64,000 nt of DNA from Rubripirellula obstinata (lineage in GTDB: Bacteria > Planctomycetota > Planctomycetia > Pirellulales > Pirellulaceae). The stretch is taken from positions 1 through 64,000 of the forward strand of contig NZ_LWSK01000010.1 of assembly GCF_001642955.1 (NCBI RefSeq), read 5' to 3'. The notes beneath the pieces are model-generated. The model saw only the letters and a program-made list of their open reading frames with translations. It did no database searches and had not been told where the DNA came from. This document shows, piece by piece, positions 44,086 to 52,185 of the stretch (positions within the stretch are counted from its first letter, which is position 1; each line of letters begins with the position of its first letter). The position numbers were made by a program, and so were the translations under genes.

Positions 44086-44343
44086 TTAGGATTGGTCAGC
44101 AGAGACGTGGGACTTCAAGGCCGTCGGCGGTATGAAGTGTTTTCGTTGTTGATAACAAACAGCTTGTTCGATCACGTCATCCATCGATTCAGCGACCACG
44201 ATGCGATCGCCCGACGTCAGTGTGATGAACGTGTCAGGACGCTGTTCGACATACTTGATCAAATCACCGTTAAGCACAAAGTGCTCGCCGTCGAGTCGAG
44301 TTAGTTTGATCATCAAGAAGTCCCCGTTTTGATTCGTACTCAT
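44086..44343 (-). CDS. flbD: FlbD family flagellar protein
   Basis: 85 residues from ATG 44343, or 75 from the internal MIKLTRL at 44313, which is the usual family start. The FlbD signature is MIKLTRLDGEHFVLNGDLIKYVEQRPDTFITLTSGDR. This small protein is encoded directly before motA in many flagellar operons; its role in flagellar regulation or assembly is poorly known (it is not the sigma-54 activator also called FlbD). It heads the leftward run motA-motB-fliL-fliN-fliO, so the operon promoter should lie between 44344 and about 44486. Confidence 0.92.
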   Translation of the reverse strand: MSTNQNGDFLMIKLTRLDGEHFVLNGDLIKYVEQRPDTFITLTSGDRIVVAESMDDVIEQAVCYQQRKHFIPPTALKSHVSADQS

Positions 44344-44486
44344 TCAGCAGTTGTGCGACTGCGAATGCATTCGGTGCGGATACACTGAACGCTCAAAGCT
44401 AGAACACGACTAGGGATCAGGTCGTATGTTGCAAAAAAGAAACATCGTCTACCGACATGGAATCTCTTCCGTAGCCGGTGCAATCG

Positions 44487-45197
44487 TTACAGTCGTCGTG
44501 GCCGATAGAGATCCAGGGTCTCGCGACCGCCAAGCCGAGCAAAAACGTCAACGATTTGCTGATAGCCGGATCGAAACTGCCGTTCGATATCGTCCGCAGC
44601 CACGTCATCGAACTCGCCGCCGATCCGAAACCAATACTCCGTCGATGCCGGCAGGGATTGGTGCAACGAGTCATCATTGCCGGTCGCGACAATCACGGCT
44701 TCGACATTCAACGTCGACTTTTCGCCACTGGCCGTTTGTAAGTGAAGGCGAAAATCATCGGGAAGGAACTGTTCAACTTCGGGTTCTTCGTCTTCTGAAT
44801 CCAGTTCAATCGGAACCAACTCAATCGAATCCACCTTCGTTTGAGTCATCACACGACCGCGCATCAGATCGGTTTGGGTCAGTCCCACCAATCCATCGTC
44901 GATCCACTCCCCAATCGTGGTTGGCAAAACCTGCGGACCTGATTCATGAGCCTGAGTCGCCAGAGCCGACATTGCCAGAGACGACAAGCAGCGATCCGGC
45001 AAAACCGGCAGCGGTTGATCACGCATCGCTTCAGCCGAACTGCCAATCGATTCCGCTTCGATCAAAGTCACCGCATAGCCAAGAAATCGACCATACAAAG
45101 CAGCCTCCACCCCCAACGCACCGCCCCCAATCACGGCAATCGTACCGGGCGGATCGAGCGTGGCGAATTCAAGCGACGAGTCAGAATCGGGCTGCAT
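44487..45197 (-). CDS. Short NAD(P)/FAD-binding Rossmann protein
   Basis: 236 residues from ATG 45197. A nucleotide-binding fingerprint is seen near residue 20: GTIAVIGGGALGVEAALYGRFLGYAVTLIEAE, followed by a flavoprotein-like region and the VEAVIVATGND motif near 190. Pyridine-nucleotide oxidoreductases have this arrangement but are usually 310 or more residues and carry a second dinucleotide domain; that domain and any CxxC are missing. The protein may be a single-domain enzyme or a reduced relative. It lies on the thiO strand, 127 bp downstream of thiO. No specific substrate can be named. Confidence 0.6.
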   Translation of the reverse strand: MQPDSDSSLEFATLDPPGTIAVIGGGALGVEAALYGRFLGYAVTLIEAESIGSSAEAMRDQPLPVLPDRCLSSLAMSALATQAHESGPQVLPTTIGEWIDDGLVGLTQTDLMRGRVMTQTKVDSIELVPIELDSEDEEPEVEQFLPDDFRLHLQTASGEKSTLNVEAVIVATGNDDSLHQSLPASTEYWFRIGGEFDDVAADDIERQFRSGYQQIVDVFARLGGRETLDLYRPRRL

Positions 45198-45324
45198 AAT
45201 GTAAGACGCGGGAGAAAGTTTGCTGGAGAGTCGGTGCATCAGCGGTCAGGATAATGAAAACAGAGTGATGTAGAGAGTGGTGTTCAGCAACCGCCACCAG
45301 AGTTGTTTTGCAAAACCAGAGCTT

Positions 45325-46494
45325 TCACAGAGAAGTGTCGAAAACCTGTTGTTTGCCGACTGCAAAACTGCTGATATCGATGGCGGGTCGTTCGCCTAAA
45401 ATGGCATCGGCAAGCGTGACGGCGGTGGCGGGGGCCAAGTGGATTCCGCTGCGGTAGTGACCTGATGCGACCCACAAACCTGGTTGGCTGGGCACCGGTC
45501 CGATCATCGGGAATCCGTCGAACGTCATCGGCCGCAGTCCCGACCACGCGGACACTCGCGATGCTGTCCGTAAACTTGGCACCGTCGCAATCGCAAACTG
45601 ATGCAGCGTTTCCAGCATGGTTTCATCCGTGGACAGATCGAATCCGGATTCCTCTTCACAGGATCCCACCAACGTGTGTCCGTCTTCGCGAGCAATCACA
45701 TAACGGTTGCCAACGTTCACAATACTTTCAATCACTGGGCGGTCTGTTTTTAGAAGTAACATTTGTCCGCGGATCGGGATCAGTGATTGGTTCAAATGCA
45801 ATCGATCGGCCAGACCGCCGGTCCAAACTCCGCTGCAAAGGATCGCATGATCGGCTTTGATGGTTGTACGATCGGCAAGCGAAACGACTGCGGTTCCCCG
45901 GTTACTGGCGACATCGTGACTGGCGACATCGTTACTGGCGACATCAACAACTTCGCAGCCTTGGCGAATGGTGACGCCTGAACTAACACACGCTGCATGC
46001 AAAGCCTGGGTCAATCGTGGTGGTCGGATTTGGTATTCGTCGGGAACCCACCACGCGGCAGCGCTGGGTGTCTGAGTGGTCCAGTTTGCAAGACTAGGTT
46101 CGCGTCGGGCAACGTCGGGCAAAGGCACCGCGTCACACTGGATTTGCATTTCATTCCAATATGCAATCATCCCCGCCATCAACGCTCGTTCCCCCGCGGT
46201 TTCGGCAAGGTACCAACCACCGCATCGACGCAATTCAATGTCAATCGAGGTCTCTTTCAAAAGTTGTTCAGACCACTTCGGATAAAGTTGGTGCGACAAC
46301 CCGCGTAAACGGTCCATGGGATCGGTTGCGTGTTCCAAGTTGGCTGGCGGCAAAATTCCTGCGGCCGTCCAAGTGGTCCCACTGCCGACTTCGCCGCGAT
46401 CGATCAGCGTGACCTCGCAATCTCGTCGTGCAAGTTCCCACGCCAAGGAGAGTCCGACCGCGCCGCCGCCGACAACGATGATGCTAGGATTCAT
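45325..46494 (-). CDS. thiO: Glycine oxidase-like FAD enzyme (ThiO family)
   Basis: 389 residues from ATG 46494. N-terminal FAD fingerprint IIVVGGGAVGLSLAWELARRDCEVTLIDR, then GTTWTAAGILPP, the ARREPSL loop, GHTLVGSCEEESGFD and the C-terminal WSGLRPMTFDGFPMIGP motif that identifies the DAO/ThiO group. ThiO oxidises glycine to the imine used for the thiazole ring of thiamine. Residues near 186-200 carry NDVASHDVASN, encoded by three 15-bp repeats at 45901-45945. It overlaps the DUF2064 gene by 11 bp. No other thi gene is adjacent, so the pathway link is by family only. Confidence 0.85.
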   Translation of the reverse strand: MNPSIIVVGGGAVGLSLAWELARRDCEVTLIDRGEVGSGTTWTAAGILPPANLEHATDPMDRLRGLSHQLYPKWSEQLLKETSIDIELRRCGGWYLAETAGERALMAGMIAYWNEMQIQCDAVPLPDVARREPSLANWTTQTPSAAAWWVPDEYQIRPPRLTQALHAACVSSGVTIRQGCEVVDVASNDVASHDVASNRGTAVVSLADRTTIKADHAILCSGVWTGGLADRLHLNQSLIPIRGQMLLLKTDRPVIESIVNVGNRYVIAREDGHTLVGSCEEESGFDLSTDETMLETLHQFAIATVPSLRTASRVSAWSGLRPMTFDGFPMIGPVPSQPGLWVASGHYRSGIHLAPATAVTLADAILGERPAIDISSFAVGKQQVFDTSL

Positions 46495-47299
46495 GTTCAG
46501 TTTTCAACACTTGGTCGATGGATTCAGAAAGTCGTTTGACGGATGCAGCGCTCGTTGGAAAATTCTCAGCAAGCGACGTGCGAAGTCGGTTCAGTTCAAC
46601 TTCTGTGTCGACATCTTCTTGCGTTGGTAGAAAGGAAACTGTCATTCCAACTTCTTTGATGCGCTGACAAGTGACATCGAACACGTCATCTTGGCTCCAG
46701 GCAATTTCACTGAACACGCGTTTTGTTTGCGGATTCAATGGAGCTCGGAACCCGATTAAATAGTAACCCCCGTCCGCTGCTGGTCCCAAGACCGCGTCGC
46801 TATGACGCAGCTTTTCCAGAGCAAGCGTGATGTCAGATCGGCAAATCAGCGGGCAGTCAGCACCGATCAGGATTGCCTTTTGGAATATGGCCTCGCGTTT
46901 GGGGGGCTCGTGTGCGGCTAGATCATCTGCACCGAGTTGACGGTCAAACCAGCGATACATTCGGTCTCCCAGATCGCCTTCGCCCTGATCAACAACGTCA
47001 ACGCATTGCTCGTTCTGTTCCAGATTCCAGAGTGAAATCTGCTGGCGACTGACTTCCAGGCAATCCGACGGTGAAGAAACCCATTGGGTGTGCCAGCCTC
47101 TTTTCCCGGATTCATCTCCGGTCATTTCCGACAGCAAATGACCGACAAACAACTGATGAAGCTGCGCGGACCGTTCCATTCCGATGGTGGAACCCAATCG
47201 AGTCTTCACGCGGCCGGGTTGCCAGAACTTTGCCATCACTCCCAGCACGGAGGAATGCTCTGTTTGCTTTCGTTTTTGCTTGTTATCGGTCAGACTCAT
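46484..47299 (-). CDS. DUF2064 (TIGR04282-type) glycosyltransferase-like protein
   Basis: 271 residues from ATG 47299 (MSLTDN); an adjacent ATG at 47302 is equally possible. The nucleotide-diphospho-sugar transferase-like fold is indicated by VMAKFWQPGRVKTRLG, IGADCPLICRSDI, AVLGPAADGGYYLIGF and a TEVELNRLR-type end. This family (arsenosugar-biosynthesis TIGR04282 or MobA-like) contains enzymes of uncertain substrate. It overlaps thiO by 11 bp on the same strand and is thus co-translated with it. The overlap links the two genes but does not show a shared pathway. Confidence 0.85.
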   Translation of the reverse strand: MSLTDNKQKRKQTEHSSVLGVMAKFWQPGRVKTRLGSTIGMERSAQLHQLFVGHLLSEMTGDESGKRGWHTQWVSSPSDCLEVSRQQISLWNLEQNEQCVDVVDQGEGDLGDRMYRWFDRQLGADDLAAHEPPKREAIFQKAILIGADCPLICRSDITLALEKLRHSDAVLGPAADGGYYLIGFRAPLNPQTKRVFSEIAWSQDDVFDVTCQRIKEVGMTVSFLPTQEDVDTEVELNRLRTSLAENFPTSAASVKRLSESIDQVLKTEHES

Positions 47300-47516
47300 C
47301 ATTTGCAGACTAGGGTAGGTGGAGAGAGCTTGACAGGTGCTGGGTAAATCGGCACGCCCAGAATTCCCTCGGCCAGTTCCCAATGGTTTCACTGATTGCC
47401 CTAGAATTAGAAACTTCTCACATGCACCGTGCCAGCGACATGATTTGCAACATTATGATTTGCAACATTACGGAACACGGCTAGCAACCACAGTGAGCGA
47501 TCTCGGCTGGACGCCC

Positions 47517-49151
47517 ATGACGCAAAAAAAAATCGACTCCGAACACTTCCTGAAGATTGTCGCCAAGAGCGGCATCGTTGATCCTAAGGCGCTTGACCGC
47601 CTGGTGGGAAAGGTGCGCGAAAAACTCGATGGTCGATTGCCCAGCGATCCAAGGAAACTTGCCGCTCTGTTCGAGAAAAAGAAATTGATCACACCGTGGC
47701 ACTCCGAAAAACTGCTGGCGGGAAAGTATAAAGGTTTCTTTTTAGGCAAACACAAACTGCTCGGTCACATCGGTACCGGCGGAATGAGCAGCGTCTATCT
47801 GGCTGAACACATTCGCATGGGCGACCGACGTGCGATCAAGGTGATGCCCAAAAGCCGCGTTGCCGATGCAACTTACTTGGCCCGATTTCAACTGGAAGCC
47901 AAAGCGATCGCTTCGCTGAATCATCCCAACATTGTGCTGGCCTACGACATCGATAACGAAGGTGATGTCCATTACATTGTCATGGAACATGTCGATGGAT
48001 TGGATTTGCAACAACTGGTCAAACGTGACGGTGCCCTCGACTTCTCCACCGCTGCCGACATTATCGCTCAAGCAGCAAGAGGCTTACAGCATGCGCACAG
48101 CAAAGGTGTCATTCATCGGGACGTCAAACCGGCCAACTTGTTGGTGGATCCCGACGGTGTGGTCAAGCTGTTGGACATGGGACTGGCACTGGTTGCGTCT
48201 GGGGAAGAAGAATCATTGACGGTCGTCAATAACGAAAATGTTTTGGGAACGGCAGACTACTTGGCACCCGAACAGGCTCTCAACAGTCATACCGTCGATC
48301 ATCGTGCTGACATTTATGGCTTGGGTTGCACCTTGTATTTTCTGCTGACAGGAAAGCCGCCGTTCTCTGATGGAACCCTGGCTCAACGTATCGCTAAACA
48401 TCAAACGGAAATGCCACCACCGATTTGTTTGCATCGTCCAGATTGCCCGGGCGAATTGGATGGCGTCTGCGTCAAGATGATCCAAAAGGATCCCAAGTAC
48501 CGTTACCAAAACGCGGCCGACGTTGCCGAAGTGTTGGAAAGGTTTGCGGCGGCAGTTCCCAAGGGCGCAAAAATTTCAGTCGGCTTGGGTCAGCAAGTCG
48601 ATCCGTTTGGCGATTCTTCGTCAATCTCGTTGGATGATCTTCAGCGTCTTTCGGGAATCGGTAGCGATACCGTTAGCAACAAGAACGAAGAAACGCTTGC
48701 GGAATCGCGTAGTCGAATTCTGCGGGAAGGCGGCATCAGCAGCGGTGACAGCGGTCGATTGGTGGACGTCAAACTTCGCTCTGATAGTTTGGGCGGCAGT
48801 TTTTTGGATCTGCAGTTGGAATCTGGGTATCGTCCAAATTCCCAAGTGGGCAAAAACGACAAGCAATTTGATTCCTCCAAGTCGGGTGCGTCTGAGGTCC
48901 ACCGGAGTGTCAGCAGCGTCAGCAGTTTGTCTGGGTCCGCCGACGGGAAATCAACCGTCAGTTTGGATCGTCACGCCAGTCGATCCGGTCTGTCTCATTC
49001 GGGCAGTCGAGGTTCTGGGAAAACTTCTGGGAAAACGTCTGGGAAAAAAAAGTATGGTGGAATGAACCCCTGGTTGATCGGGACTTTGGTGACGGTACTG
49101 TTTTTTGTCGCCGCTGCGATCGGATTTTTTCTCGCCAGAGTGACCAGCTAG
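47517..49151 (+). CDS. Membrane-anchored serine/threonine protein kinase
   Basis: 544 residues from ATG 47517 (MTQKKIDSEH); the frame is open further upstream through a stretch with CATGATTTGCAACATTA repeats. A helical N-terminal segment of about 75 residues (KIVAKSGIVDPKALDRLV) precedes the kinase: GTGGMSSVYLAE glycine loop (86 on), Lys108 (AIKVM), Asp202 in HRDVKPANLL, DMGLA in place of DFG, and APEQ. A Ser-rich linker with SGKTSGKTSGKK repeats follows, then one membrane helix near the C-terminus (WLIGTLVTVLFFVAAAIGFFL). PASTA domains are absent. It is directly followed by the acyltransferase ATG. Confidence 0.92.
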   Translation: MTQKKIDSEHFLKIVAKSGIVDPKALDRLVGKVREKLDGRLPSDPRKLAALFEKKKLITPWHSEKLLAGKYKGFFLGKHKLLGHIGTGGMSSVYLAEHIRMGDRRAIKVMPKSRVADATYLARFQLEAKAIASLNHPNIVLAYDIDNEGDVHYIVMEHVDGLDLQQLVKRDGALDFSTAADIIAQAARGLQHAHSKGVIHRDVKPANLLVDPDGVVKLLDMGLALVASGEEESLTVVNNENVLGTADYLAPEQALNSHTVDHRADIYGLGCTLYFLLTGKPPFSDGTLAQRIAKHQTEMPPPICLHRPDCPGELDGVCVKMIQKDPKYRYQNAADVAEVLERFAAAVPKGAKISVGLGQQVDPFGDSSSISLDDLQRLSGIGSDTVSNKNEETLAESRSRILREGGISSGDSGRLVDVKLRSDSLGGSFLDLQLESGYRPNSQVGKNDKQFDSSKSGASEVHRSVSSVSSLSGSADGKSTVSLDRHASRSGLSHSGSRGSGKTSGKTSGKKKYGGMNPWLIGTLVTVLFFVAAAIGFFLARVTS

Positions 49152-50423
49152 ATGAGTGTTGTTCTTACGAGGCCCTACGAATTTGTCGGGCCTCATCGCG
49201 GCAACCTCTGGCCGTCACTAATTCAGGCTCTTCGGATCGTTGATTGGTACCTCGCCAAGAAAGAAGGTGTGGTCGATTACGATTTGCGAGGCATGCATCA
49301 TTGGCAACAATCGTTGCAACGCGGCGATGGGATTTTGTTGGCACCGAATCATTGTCGGTACGCCGACCCGTTGGTCATCGGCAAGCCTGCTAGGCAGTTA
49401 GGGACGCACGTCTTTGCGATGGCGTCTTGGCATTTGTTTAACACCGGATTTTTTGATTCGTTTGCGATTCGCAAAATGGGTGGCTTTAGCATTCATCGCG
49501 AAGCGTCGGATCGGCAATCGCTGGAAACCGCAATCTCGATCTTAGCCACCGCCGAACGTCCACTGATCCTATTCCCCGAAGGCACGACCAACCGAACCAA
49601 CGATGTGCTGAAGCCGTTGCTTGATGGTGTCGCATTCATCGCACGAACTGCCGCCAGGCGAAGGTCCAAAGTGGATCAAGGTAAAGTTGTGATGCATCCG
49701 ATGGCACTAAAATACTTGTGCGTCGGTGACGCCAAACCTTGGGCCGAGCAACAGCTTTCGCAAATGGAAACGCAACTTGGATGGTCAGGTAAGAATCATC
49801 AAGGCTTCAACGATCGCACCGTGTTGCAGCGGACTGTCGCGTTGGCCGAAGCCATGCTGTCGCTAAAAGAGATCGAACACTTCGGGCATTCGGTCAGCGG
49901 CCCGCTGCCGAACCGTCGCGATGCATTGATCGACCACTTGCTGACAACAGGCGAATCTCGCTTGGCTTTGGGCGACGACAAAAATGACAAGATGAATGTT
50001 CGTGATCGAGTGCGTGCGATTCGATCCGAAGTTGTATCGCGTCAATTTGGTCCTCGTGATCAGTCCGTGCAGCATAATGTTGCAAGTTTTGATCAGGCCA
50101 GCTTGCAGCAAGAAGCAGACAATGCGAATTTGGCGCAAGAATTATTGTCTTATCCCGATTCGTATCTGCAGGGTGACGAAGTGACGGACACCCGCATTGT
50201 CGAAACGATTCAGCGGATGCAAGAAACATTCTTGGGGAAAGCCAACGTCGAGATTCCGTTGAAAGTCGTGATTCAGTGTGACGAAGCCATCGAAGTTCCC
50301 GCCGCCAAAGCACCGCGTGGCGAAACGGATCCTTTGATGCAGCAATTGGACCAGCGGCTACGATCCATGGTGAACGCGTTGTCAACCGAAGCAAGAACAG
50401 CAACCCAAGCCGGAATGGCTTAA
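49152..50423 (+). CDS. PlsC-like acyltransferase
   Basis: 423 residues; the ATG is the base after the kinase stop codon (TAG then ATG), so translation is coupled. The acyltransferase catalytic motif is NHCRYAD (His-x4-Asp, residues about 67-72), then GGFSIHRE and FPEGTTNR, the acyl-acceptor motif. PlsC-type enzymes put fatty acids on lysophosphatidate or related acceptors at the membrane. The C-terminal 200 residues are an uncharacterised helical extension, longer than in AGPAT proteins of about 250 residues. The acceptor cannot be named. Confidence 0.85.
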   Translation: MSVVLTRPYEFVGPHRGNLWPSLIQALRIVDWYLAKKEGVVDYDLRGMHHWQQSLQRGDGILLAPNHCRYADPLVIGKPARQLGTHVFAMASWHLFNTGFFDSFAIRKMGGFSIHREASDRQSLETAISILATAERPLILFPEGTTNRTNDVLKPLLDGVAFIARTAARRRSKVDQGKVVMHPMALKYLCVGDAKPWAEQQLSQMETQLGWSGKNHQGFNDRTVLQRTVALAEAMLSLKEIEHFGHSVSGPLPNRRDALIDHLLTTGESRLALGDDKNDKMNVRDRVRAIRSEVVSRQFGPRDQSVQHNVASFDQASLQQEADNANLAQELLSYPDSYLQGDEVTDTRIVETIQRMQETFLGKANVEIPLKVVIQCDEAIEVPAAKAPRGETDPLMQQLDQRLRSMVNALSTEARTATQAGMA

Positions 50424-50436
50424 AAGGATCTTAGAA

Positions 50437-51540
50437 ATGATTGTAGGTATCCCCAGTGAAGTCAAATCCGATGAGTATCGGATTGCAATGTTGCCGGTCG
50501 GTGTAGAGGAATTGGTGCGACGTGGTCATCAAGTGATTGTGCAAGCGGGTGCCGGTCTTGGCAGCGGATTAGCAGATCACGATTATTTGCGGGCTGGTGC
50601 AGAATTGGTTGCCGGTGGCAGCGATGTGTTTGAACGCGCGGACTTGATCATCAAAGTCAAGGAACCGCAACCGAGTGAGTTTGACCTGATCCGTTCGGGC
50701 CAGTTGCTGTTCACCTACTTTCACTTTGCCGCCAGTCGTGAATTGACCGATGCGATGGTCGATAGCGGATCCAGTTGTCTGGCTTACGAAACGCTGCGCG
50801 ACGCCAAGGGACGTTTGCCGTTGTTGACGCCAATGAGCGAAGTAGCCGGGCGAATGAGCATTCAACAAGGTGCGAAGTATTTAGAGAAGCCGCAAATGGG
50901 TCGTGGGATTTTGCTTGGCGGGATTCCCGGTGTCGCGCCAGCTCACATTACCGTTTTGGGTGGCGGCGTGGTCGGTGCCAACGCCGCTCGGATCGCTGCA
51001 GGGTTCCAGGCGGATGTTGTCATCCTTGACGTTGACTTGGATCGGCTGCGGTATCTCGATGACGTCATGCCGGCCAACGTCAACACGTTATTCAGTGACC
51101 GGTATAACGTTCTGGAACAGCTCGAGCGCGCGGACTTGGTCATTGGGTCGGTGTTAATTCCCGGAGCGAAGGCTCCGCAATTGGTCCTTGCCGAAGATCT
51201 GTCGCGTATGAAACCTGGCAGCGTCATCATCGACATTGCCGTTGACCAAGGTGGTTGCATTGAAACAAGCAGACCCACGACTCACAGCGATCCAACCTTT
51301 GTCGTCGACGAAGTCGTTCACTACTGCGTCGCCAACATGCCAGGCGCGGTCGGCCGGACCAGCACGTTCGGACTGTGCAACGCAACCTTGCCATGGGTCT
51401 TGCGACTCGCCGATTCAGGATTGCGAGCAGCGATCGATAGTTCACGACCGCTGCGAGCGTCGCTCAACATTCACCAAGGTAAGGTCACCAACAAAGCGGT
51501 TGCCGGTGCCTTTGACTTGCCATTTGATTCGATGGAATAG
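50437..51540 (+). CDS. ald: Alanine dehydrogenase
   Basis: 367 residues from ATG 50437, with AGGA upstream. Motifs: MIVGIPSEVKSDEYRIAM at the N-terminus, catalytic Lys in IKVKEPQ and His in FTYFHFA, NAD fingerprint VLGGGVVGANAARIA, and GGCIETSRPTTHSDPTF and VANMPGAVGRTSTFGL at the end. It interconverts alanine and pyruvate with NAD. The gene is 13 bp after the acyltransferase, making a kinase-acyltransferase-ald unit; pyruvate kinase is about 0.6 kb beyond the ald stop on the other strand. Length and active-site residues are normal. Confidence 0.97.
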   Translation: MIVGIPSEVKSDEYRIAMLPVGVEELVRRGHQVIVQAGAGLGSGLADHDYLRAGAELVAGGSDVFERADLIIKVKEPQPSEFDLIRSGQLLFTYFHFAASRELTDAMVDSGSSCLAYETLRDAKGRLPLLTPMSEVAGRMSIQQGAKYLEKPQMGRGILLGGIPGVAPAHITVLGGGVVGANAARIAAGFQADVVILDVDLDRLRYLDDVMPANVNTLFSDRYNVLEQLERADLVIGSVLIPGAKAPQLVLAEDLSRMKPGSVIIDIAVDQGGCIETSRPTTHSDPTFVVDEVVHYCVANMPGAVGRTSTFGLCNATLPWVLRLADSGLRAAIDSSRPLRASLNIHQGKVTNKAVAGAFDLPFDSME

Positions 51541-51580
51541 CTCTAAATCGTTTAACCGCGTGGAGCGCTTTTTAAATTGA

Positions 51581-51671
51581 TGTAGGCCGGAACAAGCTTT
51601 GCGCAGTTCCGGCAATCCGACAGTAGTACAATGCAATTGCCGGAACTGCGCTGCGCTTGTTCCGGCCTACA
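51581..51671. repeat. Palindromic repeat, family A, copy 4
   Basis: TGTAGGCCGGAACAAGCTTT at the left and GCGCTTGTTCCGGCCTACA at the right. It is downstream of ald and may terminate that operon. A family D fragment (ATCGTTTAACCGCGTGG) lies on either side, at 51546 and 51680. Confidence 0.88.
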
Positions 51672-51679
51672 CAAACGCT

Positions 51680-51713
51680 CAATCGTTTAACCGCGTGGGC
51701 ATCGCCCCGCGCG
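51680..51713. repeat. Family D hairpin repeat fragment
   Basis: ATCGTTTAACCGCGTGGGCATCGCCCCGCGCGTT matches the units at 25415-25585; the second half of the hairpin is only partly present here. Confidence 0.7.
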
Positions 51714-51766
51714 TTCGGCCCCGCGCGACCTCGCGAATCAACAATCTCACACGCACAGAACACACG

Positions 51767-52153
51767 ATGCACATCATTCGACTCAGGCGACCTTGGACAA
51801 GAGACTCTGTGGACTCGTCCGGCGATCTGCATACCGATTCAAAGGCGGACGTGCCGGATTCGGATCTGTCAAATACGTCGGATAAAAAAATCTATCGGCG
51901 GTCTTTCAACCGCCCGACCGGCCTAAGCGAACAAGCACGCGTTTTCTTGGCCATTAGTCAATGGCAAGGAAGTTTGCAAAGTTTGCAAGTCAATAAGAAG
52001 GCAATCGAGTGGAACGATCCGATGGAAACCCCGCTTCGGGTTGAGATCACCAAGCAGCTTGAATTGTCCAACAAGATTGAAATTCAGATTGCAAAATCTG
52101 GCGATCAATCACCGCTGTTGTGCGGAACCGTTCACATTGAAATTGACGATTGA
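51767..52153 (+). CDS. Hypothetical protein, conserved-looking
   Basis: 128 residues from ATG 51767 (MHIIRLRRPW). A polar, Ser/Asp-rich stretch is followed by YRRSFNRPTGLSEQARVFLAISQWQGSLQSLQVNKKAIEW and EITKQLELSNKIEIQIA, with mixed beta and helical propensity. No family is recognised. There is no signal peptide or membrane segment. No ribosome site is obvious before the ATG. It converges on pyk with about 32 bp between stops. Codon use and composition are like the neighbours, so it is probably a real gene, but nothing shows what it does. Confidence 0.55.
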   Translation: MHIIRLRRPWTRDSVDSSGDLHTDSKADVPDSDLSNTSDKKIYRRSFNRPTGLSEQARVFLAISQWQGSLQSLQVNKKAIEWNDPMETPLRVEITKQLELSNKIEIQIAKSGDQSPLLCGTVHIEIDD

Positions 52154-52185
52154 TCACGGAACGTTGTTGCTGTTTTATGCGAACG

